Assembly (NCBI GenBank): GCA_030770425.1
Contig: JASJFT010000152.1
Span: forward strand, 1-64,000
Direction of reading: 5' to 3'
Length of the DNA stretch: 64,000 nucleotides
From: Darksidea phi
Lineage: Eukaryota; Ascomycota; Dothideomycetes; Pleosporales; Lentitheciaceae
Of this stretch, positions 21,917-33,248 are shown one piece after another (position 1 is the stretch's first letter; each line of letters begins with the position of its first letter). A model generated the notes under the pieces. That model searched no databases. It was not told where the DNA came from and saw only the letters and a program-made list of their open reading frames with translations. The translations under genes and the position numbers were made by a program.

Positions 21917-22714
21917 TCATGCAGGCTTCCCAGCTTTAATCAACCCACTCAACGTCGCATTCGCCACCGTTACCTCCTTAAACCGTGGATACTTCTCCAC
22001 CAACAAATCGCTCACAATCCTCGCAAACACCACGCCACCCCACTCATTCAAATGCGTCCAATCGTCGCTCGCCAGGTTGTACTTGCTAGCCGCCGTCTTG
22101 CCAATAGCGTTGACATACTTTAAGCTCGCCGCGTTCAAATTGATCCAGTTAAGGTTGTTGGATTGCGCGACGGAGATGGCGGCTGCAGTCACGTCGGCGA
22201 GGTTTTCGATGACTTTGCCGGAGCTGTCGAAGTTGCGGCGTGTTAGGGAGGTGAGGATGATGGGGGTTGCGCCTGCGGCTGTAGATTCTTTTGCGAACGC
22301 GGCGAGGTTGGTTTTGAACTGGTCGATTGTTACGCCGGATGTAGTTTTCTGGTCGTTGTGTCCGAACTGGCTACGTTGGCTTCTTGCGTTCTATCACCCG
22401 ATAAAAAGAACGCTCACTTGTATTGTAACATAGATGTCGTATTTGCCCTTGTATGTGCCAATGTCTTTGATCACGTTGCTCCAGTCTCCACTCGCGCGAA
22501 ACGACTTTGTCGTTGCTCCGCTGTGGCCGTAGTTGTGACCCGAGGAGCCGGACGCGACGGTCGTTTTGAGGAAGGCATCGCCCCAGCCACCGCCTGGTGC
22601 CGTTGTGGAGTCGCCGGATAGTAACCAGTAGACTGGTTTCACTGCTTGTTTTACGTAGGCAACCGGCGAGGCGAGCGCGGTCGCGAAGAGGAGTGAGTAC
22701 AGAGGAGCGCGCAT
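21917..22714 (-). CDS. Rhamnogalacturonan acetylesterase (CE12, SGNH hydrolase)
   Basis: Two exons (22714-22418 and 22366-21917) with a 51-base intron encode 248 residues. The secretion signal is MRAPLYSLLFATALASP. A Met four codons further upstream (22726) is in frame but gives a less typical signal. SGNH motifs are present: GDSTTAPGGG with Ser36 as nucleophile, TIQFGHNDQK with the oxyanion Asn, and DWTHLN near the C-terminus with the Asp/His pair. This is the set seen in fungal rhamnogalacturonan acetylesterases, which remove acetyl groups from the rhamnogalacturonan I backbone of pectin outside the cell. The splice site falls exactly between TIQ and FGHND. Length is normal for the family. 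It is an intact plant-wall degrading enzyme lying between accessory genes. Confidence 0.9.
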
Positions 22715-23099
22715 GATGCAAATCACAGTACTTGCGTAGAGACGAAAAGCGATCGAGTTTAGGACTTTGCGACACTAACGGGTATCTTTTAGATATATAT
22801 GTTTCCTACGGAACCTGCTATATTGAGCGACGCTAGAGTACGTACAGCCCGACGAAACATATCTGCGCAATGTGTGCCAACGGAAAATAATTTGAATGGC
22901 AATAGAACGTGTAGCGTCATCGCGAGCGCAATATACACGATGCGTTAATATAGTAGTTCGTCCGAAGCGTGGAGTTTTGTACATGCGGGGAACATGGATC
23001 GGCAAAGTCTTCGCGGTTAATTCACCCGAACACTACACTCGTTATTCGATCGGTTTGGACAACCTCATTTTGGCAAGACAACTTGCGGATTGAAATCTG
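22715..23099. other. Promoter region of the CE12 gene
   Basis: No coding frame is supported here. It is the upstream flank of the minus-strand acetylesterase and the 3' edge of the broken membrane-protein gene. A TATATATG stretch at about 22794-22800 lies some 80 bases upstream of the start and could be a TATA-like element. Confidence 0.45.
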
Positions 23100-24784
23100 C
23101 AGTTTTGTTCCCGTCTTTTGACAGTCTTTATTGGGGATGTCCCTACACGAACTGCAGTAAAGCTGAGGGATCATCCCAGCAGTTCCACGACATGGGTCCC
23201 ACTACAAATACGGCGCATATACCCGCATCTCTAAACTCATTCAAGAGCAAGTTAGAAGTCGAAAGATATTTCACTCCGTTGATGAGCTCAGCCTCCCAGC
23301 CGCCGCCACATTCCGGATCCAGGCCGCTAGTGCTATGTGAGCCGTGTAGCGTGACCGCCGTCAAATCTAGATAGTTCGACTTGGACTTCTCCAAGTACAG
23401 GTGTTCGAACCGGCTTGTAACATCCATGGGTGAGTCCCAGATTTGGATGCTCTGGATGGATGGAGGTAAGGTACAGTAAGTGTTCTTAACTGGGCCTTGG
23501 TCTACAAAAAGCGCTTCCTACAGTAGCTCAAGTGTGTGGAGGTTTGTAAACCGAGACGTGTCTTTGACGCGGTCTCCCAGGGGTGGGAATATACGTCTCG
23601 AAGTAAGAGGTTACTCCTTGCATCCGTCGCTTGATATGTGTAGTTGTAGTAATCGATACCTTCGCCAGGTCTGCTCGGTCTGGTGGCATTGGCTTTGCCG
23701 TAGGGGAACCACGAATCGAAGACGTTTCTGGAACGAATGCTACCGCTGCAGTCAAGGTAGACGTAACTGGTCTCCATAGTGAACGAAGAGTTGGCCTCCG
23801 TAGGAACACCGGTGAAAGGTATACCCATAAGTGCAGCATGTGTCGTGTTGCGGCTTTCGAGCTCATACCAAATGTTCGATTCAGCTGGCTTCGGGAGAGC
23901 TTCCATCATTGGTATTTGCAGATTCCCATACATGTCCTGCGACCCATTCTTGGAAGTCCCCGGACTACTCAAAGCAGTCACAAAAGTTGAATCAACCAGA
24001 TGTCCAAACGTAGACCATGCTGAAGCGTATGGAGCGATCAATCCTGTTTGGTTGGTGTCAAGATAGTAGACATCAACGACTTCAAGAATCTCGGATGGTT
24101 TCGAGAACACTACTCGTTAAGATGACTAGCCGCCTAGTGGCGATAAACACCAGGTCCCGATGATCAAAGGCACCCAAATATTGAGTATCCGCAATTTGGC
24201 CGGGGAGAGGAATGCTGAGGCCAGAGACTTGCTAGCGAGGAGGTATTCCAATACTCCGATTGTGATGCCCCTTTCGAGCTTCCAAGCAGCAACTAAAGTC
24301 ATCAGCTGACCGACTATTGCAGCAAAGAGTATGGAGAATGCTGTCGCACCCTGCGAAAGATTAGCTTTGAACAAGGTTATATACATGATGACCCGCGTAA
24401 CTCGAGGCTTCGAGCAGCCACTGTGCTTGAGATCCTGGAATTAGGTCGGCACCATCATTCTTTAGAGCAAGGCCAGCACGGACTAAGAAATATGTCGGTA
24501 GGAGTCCTGTCACGAGGTACAGAGTTGTAGTGGCCCCAACGTTCCGTCGCTGCCGGCAATAGCTGTCCTCTGGATTCTGTTGGATGAAGGATATCTTGGT
24601 CGTTCAAGCAGGGTTTCGATTCTTCAGCGTTGTCGGCCATCTCCTTTGATGGATGCGACTCCATCGCATCGCTTGGAATTGCGCCAGGTATTTCGTCACC
24701 GTCTGGCATCGGGTATGTCGTTTTGGTCGTAGCCCTGGGGATAGATGCGCTGGAGTGCCGACGGCGCGGCGTCTTATATTCCAT
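23100..24784 (-). pseudogene. Broken fungal multi-pass membrane protein gene
   Basis: Read leftward from 24784, the segments belong together. There is a polar N-terminus (MEYKTPRRRHSSASIP). A membrane segment follows (TLYLVTGLLPTYFLVRAGLAL), then FKANLSQGATAFSILFAAIV and a third helix ending at LSPLGG. An extracellular part starts at VFSKPSEILEVVDVYYLD and is rich in N-glycosylation sites, and distal pieces reach to about 23143. I recall this order from an unnamed family of large fungal membrane proteins. Breaks are visible: a frame change near 24535 between ERW and GATTT, a TAG at 24126-24128 after LSPLGG and a TAA at 24117-24119 nine bases on. Both stops could come from Gln codons by C to T. 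At least one more frame change or stop occurs between 23500 and 23430. It cannot make the full protein. Confidence 0.65.
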
Positions 24785-26414
24785 GTTGGGCGCGAACTAG
24801 ACCAATGCTGGGGAATCCGACACCAGTTGAGCGTTGGTGGCGTCGGATATAACGGTTTATGCCTAGGTGGTGCGTCGCAAAGCGTCAAGTTTGTAAATGG
24901 CAAGCTGCACCTTAGCCATCAGCAGGCTCACCATATAGGCGCTGCCACCGGCTGCGTACAACAAATATTCATATCGAACTGAATTCAGCCGGCATATGCC
25001 CCTTGATGGTCAACAGCGAGCAAACGTGATATTCAGGATGTACGCGACATGAAGGTTGCATGTGGCGGCTCTATGATGGCTTTTTGGTGTTGGATCAGCG
25101 TACATCTTGAATGTTTTCAGCAGGCAGGGGATGTACTATAAGAAGAATAGTGGATTCCATATCGGGCTGCAAGGAACCAACACGGGATAGCATAGCCTAC
25201 TCCTTACTCCGGCGCTCTTTACGCTCCCACCACTGGAATCTGCGCAATACACACCAGACGGTCAACAGCACAGCGGGAACATGTACAAGTGAAGCCGTTT
25301 GATGTGAAAATGATTTGCAGTGCACGTTTCGTACAGAATGAAAGGATCGGCCTTGATCGACATCAGGATGTTTCACGGGGCCGAATGGCCGCCCTACGCA
25401 GGGTCGTCTCCCTGCGAACCCCAAGACGACAGACTTGCATGGAAGAGCCGGTAGGGAGGCCGAGACAGGCAGCAATTGGAAGCAATAAAAGCGAGCAGCT
25501 GAAGAAAGAGGTAGCGAATACGATGACGGTTGCTTAGAAAACCCCTCGTGTCCAGCCGTTGATGTTGACGCGGCTTCGGTAGAGGCGGATGCGGATGCGG
25601 GTCCGACTGAGGGTTGGGGGCGAGGCCGACAATTCCGGTTCAATGCTTTTACAGAGATGGGGAGCACCGGTTGTCTTTAATGAATACTGGGACAACCGTT
25701 GGGGAGCACATCCTTCCGCAGGACCTGCCGCTTCGGACTGCGCCCGGGTGTCAGATACGAGCAATGTCGTGAGACTGGCGTATTGGCGGCTCGGGGGGCT
25801 GAGGAGGCTGGACCCCAGCCGGCGACGCAGTAAGAAGGGAGGTGGGAGTCGGTGGAAGGTGGAGGCAACCAACATGGGCAGCAGAAATTCAAGAAATTCG
25901 AGCAACTGGAGCAGAATTCAGACATGGCAAGCATCGCTGCGTGGCTACATCGCCGCAAACAGGTTTCTTGTGTCCTCGAGTGGTGTCCTTCAAAACCGAG
26001 CTAGCCGGAAATAGCTGTGGTTGCTTGGCCGACATGGCGGGATAGGCAAGCGCAGCCCGGTCAGCCATCGCGTCGCACCAACATCCACCGGGCCCACCAG
26101 GTCGATCGCACTTGGACTTTGGTTCACGCCGGCCACCACAGCCTGCCACCGACTGTCACCCTCCCAGTCCCAGTCGGTCCTCCCAGTCGGTCCTTCGTTT
26201 GGGTCCGAGGTGCGGCTGGCTCTTCACATCACACATCACCCATCACTCATCAGTCCCCATCGCCGTCGCCCGACCACAACGACCGCTCGCTCATAACCTT
26301 TACCGTCAACAGGCCGGGCCCGCTTCCACCACCACTACTACCACCACTACTGGTGCGCGCCTATCGCTCTAGCCCATTGCCGGGTCGATCGCGGACCCCC
26401 GCACAGCTCTCGCA
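24785..26414. other. Long upstream region of the GH17 gene, no gene seen
   Basis: Minus-strand frames at 25197-25667, 25534-25905 and 25677-25958 overlap each other in several frames and have low-complexity Ser/Pro/Arg composition. I read them as chance frames in GC-rich DNA. The last 300 bases contain C/T-rich and CATCA-repeated tracts typical of a fungal promoter and leader. Confidence 0.45.
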
Positions 26415-28464
26415 ATGGCATACAACGCATATCCGCCCGCGTCGCCCTATCGAGACCAAGGAGACGTCTCGCCCGTTGAAGGTTCCCACGCCGACTTTCC
26501 CCCACCTCCCCCGGCACATCGCACCCCAGTAGGCATGCACACGGAAAGCAACTACAGCCAGATGCAGGGGCAGCGGCAGTACAACCAAGACCCAAACAAT
26601 TACTCAAGCTACTCGGCCCCCGGCGTCACACCGGGCACCGACAATCTAGGAGAGGGTGCGGCAGGAGGAGGTATCAATGGCATCGCATTGGGAGTTGCGG
26701 GTGCGCGCGAAAGAGAAAGTGGTTTGCAAGCGATGCGCCCTCAAACATCATCCGACCAGACGCCATTTGCCGACCAGTATGCCTACGACCAGCCGATTCC
26801 TCCACGACCGATACACTCGCCTTCACACGGTTCCAACGCTCCGTTCGCCGCTGGTGCCACCGCGCCTGCCGGCACGTATTCCAGCAACAGCTCCCAACAA
26901 AGCATGCCATTGACCTCTCCCTCGAACGCTTACCCTTACTCGGACAGCCCCTACAACCGCTACTCTTCGTCCAATCTCAACCTCGCACCACAGATGGGTC
27001 AAATCAACCCGAGCGACCTAGCCGACGATGACGACTGGGGCATGGCTCCCGCACAACAGAAGCGACGTTCGTTCGTGCCCTTTGGTACCGCATCTCGAGA
27101 GGGCACGCCCACGAATAATTCTGCGGCAGCAATCGCGACCGGTGCCGCGGCTGCTTCACGGGACGGCAGTGGGTCGTACAACGCCGTGCCAAATGCAGAC
27201 CAGCCGGAACTCGTCCGAGAGAAGTCGGAGTGGTTAGATCGTCAGAACCACGGCAGGAAGAAGCTGATGTGGATCGTCATTGTCGTCTTTGCTCTCGTCG
27301 TCATCGGCGCTATTGTCGGCGGAGTTCTCGGCTCCGTCCTAGGTAAAGGCAAGAATGGCGGCGAGGGCGGAGGAGGTTCTAGCAAAGGCAGTGCCAATGC
27401 CAACGACGTCAAGGAAGACAACAAAAACGACTTATCCCTCCAGTCGGATGAGATCCAGAAGCTGATGGGCAACAGCAACCTTCACAAGGTGTTCCCCGGC
27501 ATGGACTACACCCCTCTCAACGCGCAGTATCCCGACTGCCTCCACGTCCCCCCGTCGCAGAACAACATTACACGGGACATGGCTGTCATGTCGCAGCTGA
27601 CCAACGCAGTGCGTCTGTACGGCACCGACTGCAACCAGACCGAGATGGTGTTGCACGCGATTGACCGCCTGGAACTCAAAGACATGAAGGTCTGGATGGG
27701 CGTCTGGCTGGGCAACAACGACACCACCAACACGCGCCAAGTCGACCAGATGTGGGAACTCATCGACAAGCACAGCGCCGACAAGAGCTTCAAGTTTAGC
27801 GACAAGTTCAAAGGAGTCATCGTGGGCAACGAGGTCCTCTACCGCAAGGACTTGACCGAGACGGAACTGCTCAAGTACATTACCGACATTCGATCGAACC
27901 TTACCAAGCACGGCATCGATTTGCCCGTTGCTATCTCCGATCTCGGCGACAACTGGACCGCGGATATGGCGACCAAGGTCGATGTCGTCATGTCGAACGT
28001 GCACCCCTTCTTTGCCGGAGTCGAGGCAAAGAAGGCCACGAGCTGGACATGGACTTTCTGGCAGACACACGATGTAGTGTTGACAAAGGACGACCCGGAT
28101 ATTAAGCAAGTCATCGCTGAGGTAGGATGGCCGACTGCGGGTGGCAACAATTGCGGAGAGGCTGATTGCACTTCGGATACCCAAGGATCCGTCGCGGGTG
28201 TGGATGAGCTGAACACGTTCATGGAGGACTGGGTATGCCCGAGCTTGAAGAATGGAACCGAGTACTTCTGGTTAGTTTACTTGGCATCAATCTGTCCGAT
28301 CTATGCTAATCAAAATCAGGTTTTCCGCCTTCGACGAGCCCTGGAAGGTTAGGTACAATGAGAAAGGCAAAGAGTGGGAAGACAAATGGGGCCTCATGGA
28401 CGTCGACCGAAACCTCAAGGATGGCGTAAAGGTTCCCGACTGTGGCGGCCAGACCGTACCATAG
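26415..28464 (+). CDS. btgC: Membrane-anchored endo-beta-1,3-glucanase, GH17 (btgC type)
   Basis: Two exons, 26415-28270 and 28320-28464, with a 49-base intron (GTTAGT donor, TGCTAAT branch, TCAG acceptor) encode 666 residues. The N-terminal 270 residues are Pro/Ser/Asn-rich and cytoplasmic. One membrane helix lies at about residues 284-308 ([20 protein letters not shown]). A short Gly/Lys linker leads to the GH17 catalytic domain (about 350-660). The acid/base is Glu473 in [10 protein letters not shown] and the nucleophile Glu569 in IAEVGWPT. This type II architecture matches the fungal btgC glucan endo-1,3-beta-glucosidase family, which remodels cell-wall beta-1,3-glucan at the plasma membrane. 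The second exon supplies FSAFDEPWK and the usual C-terminus, confirming the splice. The gene is intact. Confidence 0.93.
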
Positions 28465-30995
28465 CGCACTTGGCTCTACCTCCGCTTTCCTCTTCGCTAC
28501 GACGATATTTTTGCATCCAGCTTGGCGTTCGCGGCGTTCGATATCCGGCATGTTGGAATGAAATTCCTTCTTGGTTCTTTTGGCCTACTCGCGGGAGCAT
28601 ACACGAGATGTTCTGCGGACTGTGGGCAGGCTCTCATCGGCACATACGCTACGGCGTTCTTCTGTTTCTAGCACTGATGGCTGGCTGGCATATGAACATG
28701 GATATGGTTAATTGGGCCTGTATATTGTGATAGGAGGGTATTCGGTTACGAGGGAGGTTATTTCACCTCGTGCTTGGAATATTTTGGGCATTTTGGACGC
28801 CTTGTTGGTCGTCTTTTGTATTTTGCGAACTTGAAGCATTTTTTGGGCATCATGTTGGGATGTGGAGGGTGATGGTGATGCGGATCCCTGTTTCGCTATC
28901 AAAATTTTGGTTGTTTGGCATGAGCGAGCGAGCCTGCCTTGAGGCGCTTTGTAGATAGCTTTGAGTTGGATGGTATAATATAAGACACATCTTCTTCACC
29001 GATACCTATTTTAGCTGCAAACTACTTGTGCACGAACTGGACCTCTGCATTTGGCAAAATAAAGACAATTTCCTAAGAAATAACACCACAACTTCAACAA
29101 AACACTGTACTGTCTATTCCTCCTTCCCCCCGGTCGTTCTTCCCGTTTCTTCTAAACGTTCAAACTTCCCTTCATAGTGCTTGCTAACAACACATAGTCA
29201 ACAATTGATAGTAAACTGTATTGGTTTGGATTTTCACGGTGGGAGATTCTTTGCAAGGTCCGCACGAAACACAGTAGGAGTTTGTACACAGCAGAGGTGC
29301 TATACCCACACCTTATACACGATAATAGAGCTGCAGAGCTGTACACAGTACTATCGATCTGGAGAGACCGACGAGGTGATGGTTCAAACATTTGGCAGGA
29401 GACGAGCAATGACATGTGCTGCCGAGGGATAGTAAACTGTATAAACACGCAACTAAGCTTTACGATTAACCCACTCTTATTGCTTCTCGTCCTTTTCCAC
29501 TTCTTCTTCGCCTTTTAAATTTCATTAATTATGGAATATTGGTGTTCATAGTGCTTTCTTTTTATAGCTTGACGCAGAAGAAACAACGGGGTCCCGTGGT
29601 TGCGACACTTGGCAAGGGGGTCCAGAAGGTGATCTCTCTGGGCTGCTCAAGGGCCTCGGACTAATTAGCTTGAGCACTTTGAGCAGAAAAAAGAACCCTC
29701 ATTTGTGTGTTCTCTATTCTTTCGTCCGCTATGGTTATTTGATGGCTAATAGCCGAGTCAACGAGGGTGTGGAGTGTGTTTGGAAAAGGGGAGTGACTGG
29801 AACGTGCGTATCTAATCCGTGGAGGTGGCGAAGAACAGAACAGGTAGGAGTAGAGGTAGCTTTATGTTCCCTTCAAAGTGTACAAGTTCATTATAGGTAT
29901 ATTATCAGTCTTGTCGAAAGTTTACTTTTTTAGAGCGTAACCCAAGTAAGGTTCAGACGGAGGCGAAGATGGAGATTAGAAGCTTTATTCTGCGTTTTGT
30001 TGCCTTCTGGGTTTGCCTTGTCCTACGCGCCTTAACTGCCGGCGGAAGCTGCTAGTCAAAACACGGCTATTTGAGCTCTAAAGCGAGTACAGAAAGACGG
30101 CGATCTGGCTGCTCTCGACTATGGTAGACTACTGTCGCTACCGCTCAACATCATGGCACGCGCCACGCTCTCGTTTATGAGGCTCGGGCCGTTACCCTCG
30201 CAGGCATGCCGTGACGTGAGCCTCAGGCAATGACTGCGACCAACCATCTTCTTGTGTTTCAAGGTATTGGGGACGAAATGCCTTTTTGTGTCACCTTTTT
30301 GGGTTATTCTGCGAGTTTAACGACGCGATGGCTGCTACTCATTCGACAAGAAGACGATGGTCTTGTGGCTATGGTATACCTATACCTGCACTCCCTGGGG
30401 TATGCGTTGAACCGAGTCATCATGACGGACTGGCCTCGGGAGGTGGCGTTGACAGTACCTCCTTTTCTAAGTAGATGTTGTATATACGCGCCCTGTAGTA
30501 GGACTTGTATATGTATCATTCTAGGCTGAGTGGCGGAGGACTTGTCTTTGCTGCTCTTCTGAATCTTGGTGGCGAATTGGGAAAGGCTGTCTTCAGACTG
30601 TCCGTTGGATGTGAGGGAAGGCTTGAAGTGATGGTCTAAGAGTGCATCTGGCTGACCATGTCTTTTCTTTAACCCGAACTTTAGCGGAAGAACCGGCTGA
30701 GAGCAAGTTTATATGTTTATTCCTTTTGACCGGCATGCTACTGGATGAGAGTAGTAGCACTTGAGGTTGGTAGGCCGACCATTTCGGAGGAGGGGGATAC
30801 AGTGACCAAGTGACGTGTAGATCCGGTCCGTCAGATTAAATTACCAAACACACTTATATTCGGTATGGTTGCTCTAATCATCCTCTATCCTTAATGGTAA
30901 TCTAGAATAACGGCTTGGGTATAGTTCCATCTCTTGCTTGCGAACTCTTGCTACAACGGCCACCTCTCCAACATAATCTTCCTCCTCCTCACAAC
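28465..30995. other. Long intergenic region, no gene seen
   Basis: About 2.5 kb between convergent genes (GH17 on plus, Cys-rich surface protein on minus). Frames at 29152-29518, 29670-29933 and 30230-30529 have no starts in context, no domains and no plausible splicing. The sequence is of mixed composition and T-rich in places (28760-28920). No repeat or RNA gene was recognised. Confidence 0.45.
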
Positions 30996-31994
30996 TTACA
31001 ATCTCCCCACCGGTCTACTCCCCTCCATCTCCGTCGGCTCGTGGTTCGCTGACATCTCTACAGGCATCTGTGCTCCCGAAGCTTCATATGCGTACTTTTG
31101 CGGGGGAAATCCCTGCCCACCTGCGTATTCTGCCCTCCCTGCATACGGATTGCTGTCCAACTCGGTCTTCCCGCCTTCTCTCGCGGCACGTCGTCTCCGT
31201 AGGAGGAAGAAGATTCCTGCACCGATGAGCGCAAGACCTAACACCCCGCCGACTACTGCGCCTCCAATTGCGCCGCCGGACACGCCGCCGCCGCCGCTAC
31301 TTTCTGGTGATGAGCTCGGTAGGCCTACGTCGGTTGGTGAATTGGCGGCTCCGCTCGAGGTTGGCGAGGGTGTGGGAGAAGAAGAGGGGGTGAAGGTTGT
31401 GTCAGGGGATGCCGAGGTGGACGTGCTTGTTGCAGTGACGGCTGCTAAGTCAATGTTGAGGCGAGTGGCGGAGGGACTTTCGGAGCTTAGCGAGGAAAAG
31501 GTAGCGTTTAGCTTGTCTGCGTTGATGTCGGCTACGGGGTTCACGGCTGTGGCCCAGCATATGTTGATCTGGCCTAGATATAATCAATACCTGCACCTCC
31601 GGATTGCCATGTCCCCATGGATGGTTACTCACCGAATTGTTGTGTACATTCTTCTCTACGCCGAGTATTAGCACCATGAAGGCGTGTTACCATACAGGAC
31701 CACTTACCTAGCCGCCAGACAACAAAAAGCATTGTCGCCCGATCCACAATCGATCGTGTTGGAGCCGCAACTCGAAGCCCCACCCCAGCATACCGCATCC
31801 GACGTGCCGCTATCACAGCAAAAGTGCTTCTTCAAAAGGTTATCAAACGCGCAAACATTCGGTGGTTTGCACGTAAACGCCATGTCAGGGCATGACCACT
31901 GGCTGGCATCATTTGTGAAGGAGAACTCAGTATAAGCAGCACGCGCCCTTGCACCAAAGAGTAGCGCTGCTGAGAACAGAACAGTTCGAGCCAT
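30996..31994 (-). CDS. Secreted-then-anchored Cys-rich single-pass membrane protein
   Basis: Three exons on the minus strand: 31994-31708, a 23-base micro-exon 31655-31633, and 31573-30996, giving 295 residues. The junctions (GTAAGT, GTGAGT donors) join in frame to read CCLAAREECTQQFGQINICW. Residues 1-19 form a signal peptide (MARTVLFSAALLFGARARA). About 100 residues with some dozen cysteines follow (DMAFTCKPPNVCAFD, KKHFCCDSG, NAFCCLAAR), then a Ser/Thr/Pro-rich stalk. A Gly-rich membrane helix (GGAIGGAVVGGVLGLALIGA) is followed by RRRR and a cytoplasmic tail. This layout is common for fungal surface proteins with a wall-spanning stalk, sensor-like in design. The family is unnamed to me. 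Confidence 0.82.
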
Positions 31995-33248
31995 GGCAGT
32001 TGGTGTCTCGTTGGCAAGTGCCCGTGGGTGCAGGCGGCGATACGTCGGTGAGGGTATTGCGGGAAGGGCGGGATGGAAGAGGGAAACTCTACTCCGCGTA
32101 GCAGGGCGCTTTAGACGCAGGATTTGGGGGCCTTTACCAGACGTCCCGGCTATCCCGAGGGGCCGATCAAGCGTAAAATAGGCCTCACAGCCACAGCCCA
32201 ATGACTAGCTGCTAGTAGATCTTACATGGCTTTTCCCGGCTTTGGCATATCAAAAGCCCGTTGTTGCTTCCCTTTGCTAGGAGACTCCGCCCTCAAGAGG
32301 TGGCTGTACGACCCAAGGTGTTTTTTGGTGGTTGGAGTGCAGTCCAGTTTGAGGTGAGATTTTAAGGCTGCGCTCTGATTGGGTCGTGGAAGCAAATTTC
32401 CTTGAACCGCGTTTCAGGGGAAGATGAGATGCCATGAGCACGTGTGCGTCCATGCACGCGCTAATTACAGCTGCACGTTCCGGTGCGCTCTACATGTGCA
32501 TTCCAGAATGGTGGACCTCGCTCGCTTCCAACGATTCAACCCACATTTACGGCTCGTGCAGACTAGACACCTGCAATCGCCTCTCTCGCTCTTTTGCTGT
32601 TCTAAACCCCTTAGCCCCGCCGTCCGGGCCTCGAGACGCTCCCGTTTGATCCAACGCGCCTCATTCATGCACATGAGTCCATGTCGCGTCAGGCTAGACG
32701 GTCGAGAGAAAAGGTGCAAAAGAGAAGAGAAACTGCGAATGTGCAGAATGCTAGAGGATGAGAGGTTCAGATCAAGCACGACACGGGATTGTTCTGCAGC
32801 GCGGGTGTCGAGGTCAAGAACGGTTTTCGAGGATGGCAACTGCAATGGGCGCAGGACCTTAGCAAAACTTACATCCGAAGCATATACAGCCAATTATTGT
32901 ATTCATCTTTATTCTCTTCTCTCAAGACATGGAATATATCTTCACACGGACAAGCGGCCACAGACTCTTAGCCAGTCTTTATGCAATTCAAAGACATACC
33001 ACCACCCGAAGTAACCTCCAAACGCCTTGCTATTTTGTGCGTAAACAAAGCATAGTACCGAGCCAGCAAAGATAAATGAAAGAAAATGGTATGCGCGAGC
33101 CCTTTTTATCTAGTCGACTCTATGGCCCAAACTCCGGTGAAGTGATGGATGACGATGCGGCTATTTACGCGATCGATGAGCGAGTGATCAAGGTACTGTT
33201 TATACATGCCCATCGCGAGATACGACGGGCGTTTGGCGGTAGTAATAA
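31995..33248. other. Intergenic, no gene seen
   Basis: This holds the promoter of the minus-strand surface protein and the 3' flank of the minus-strand reductase gene. A plus-strand frame at 32424-33014 (196 codons) is rich in Arg/Ser/Cys with no domain, no signal peptide and overlapping frames on the other strand, so I do not call it. Confidence 0.45.

Noticed and set aside
25197..25958. Minus-strand open frames upstream of the GH17 gene
   Set aside because: Low-complexity Ser/Pro/Arg composition, mutually overlapping frames, no domain and no splice model; best seen as GC-rich promoter DNA.
32424..33014. 196-codon plus-strand frame
   Set aside because: Arg/Ser/Cys-rich chance-like composition with overlapping frames and no recognisable family.
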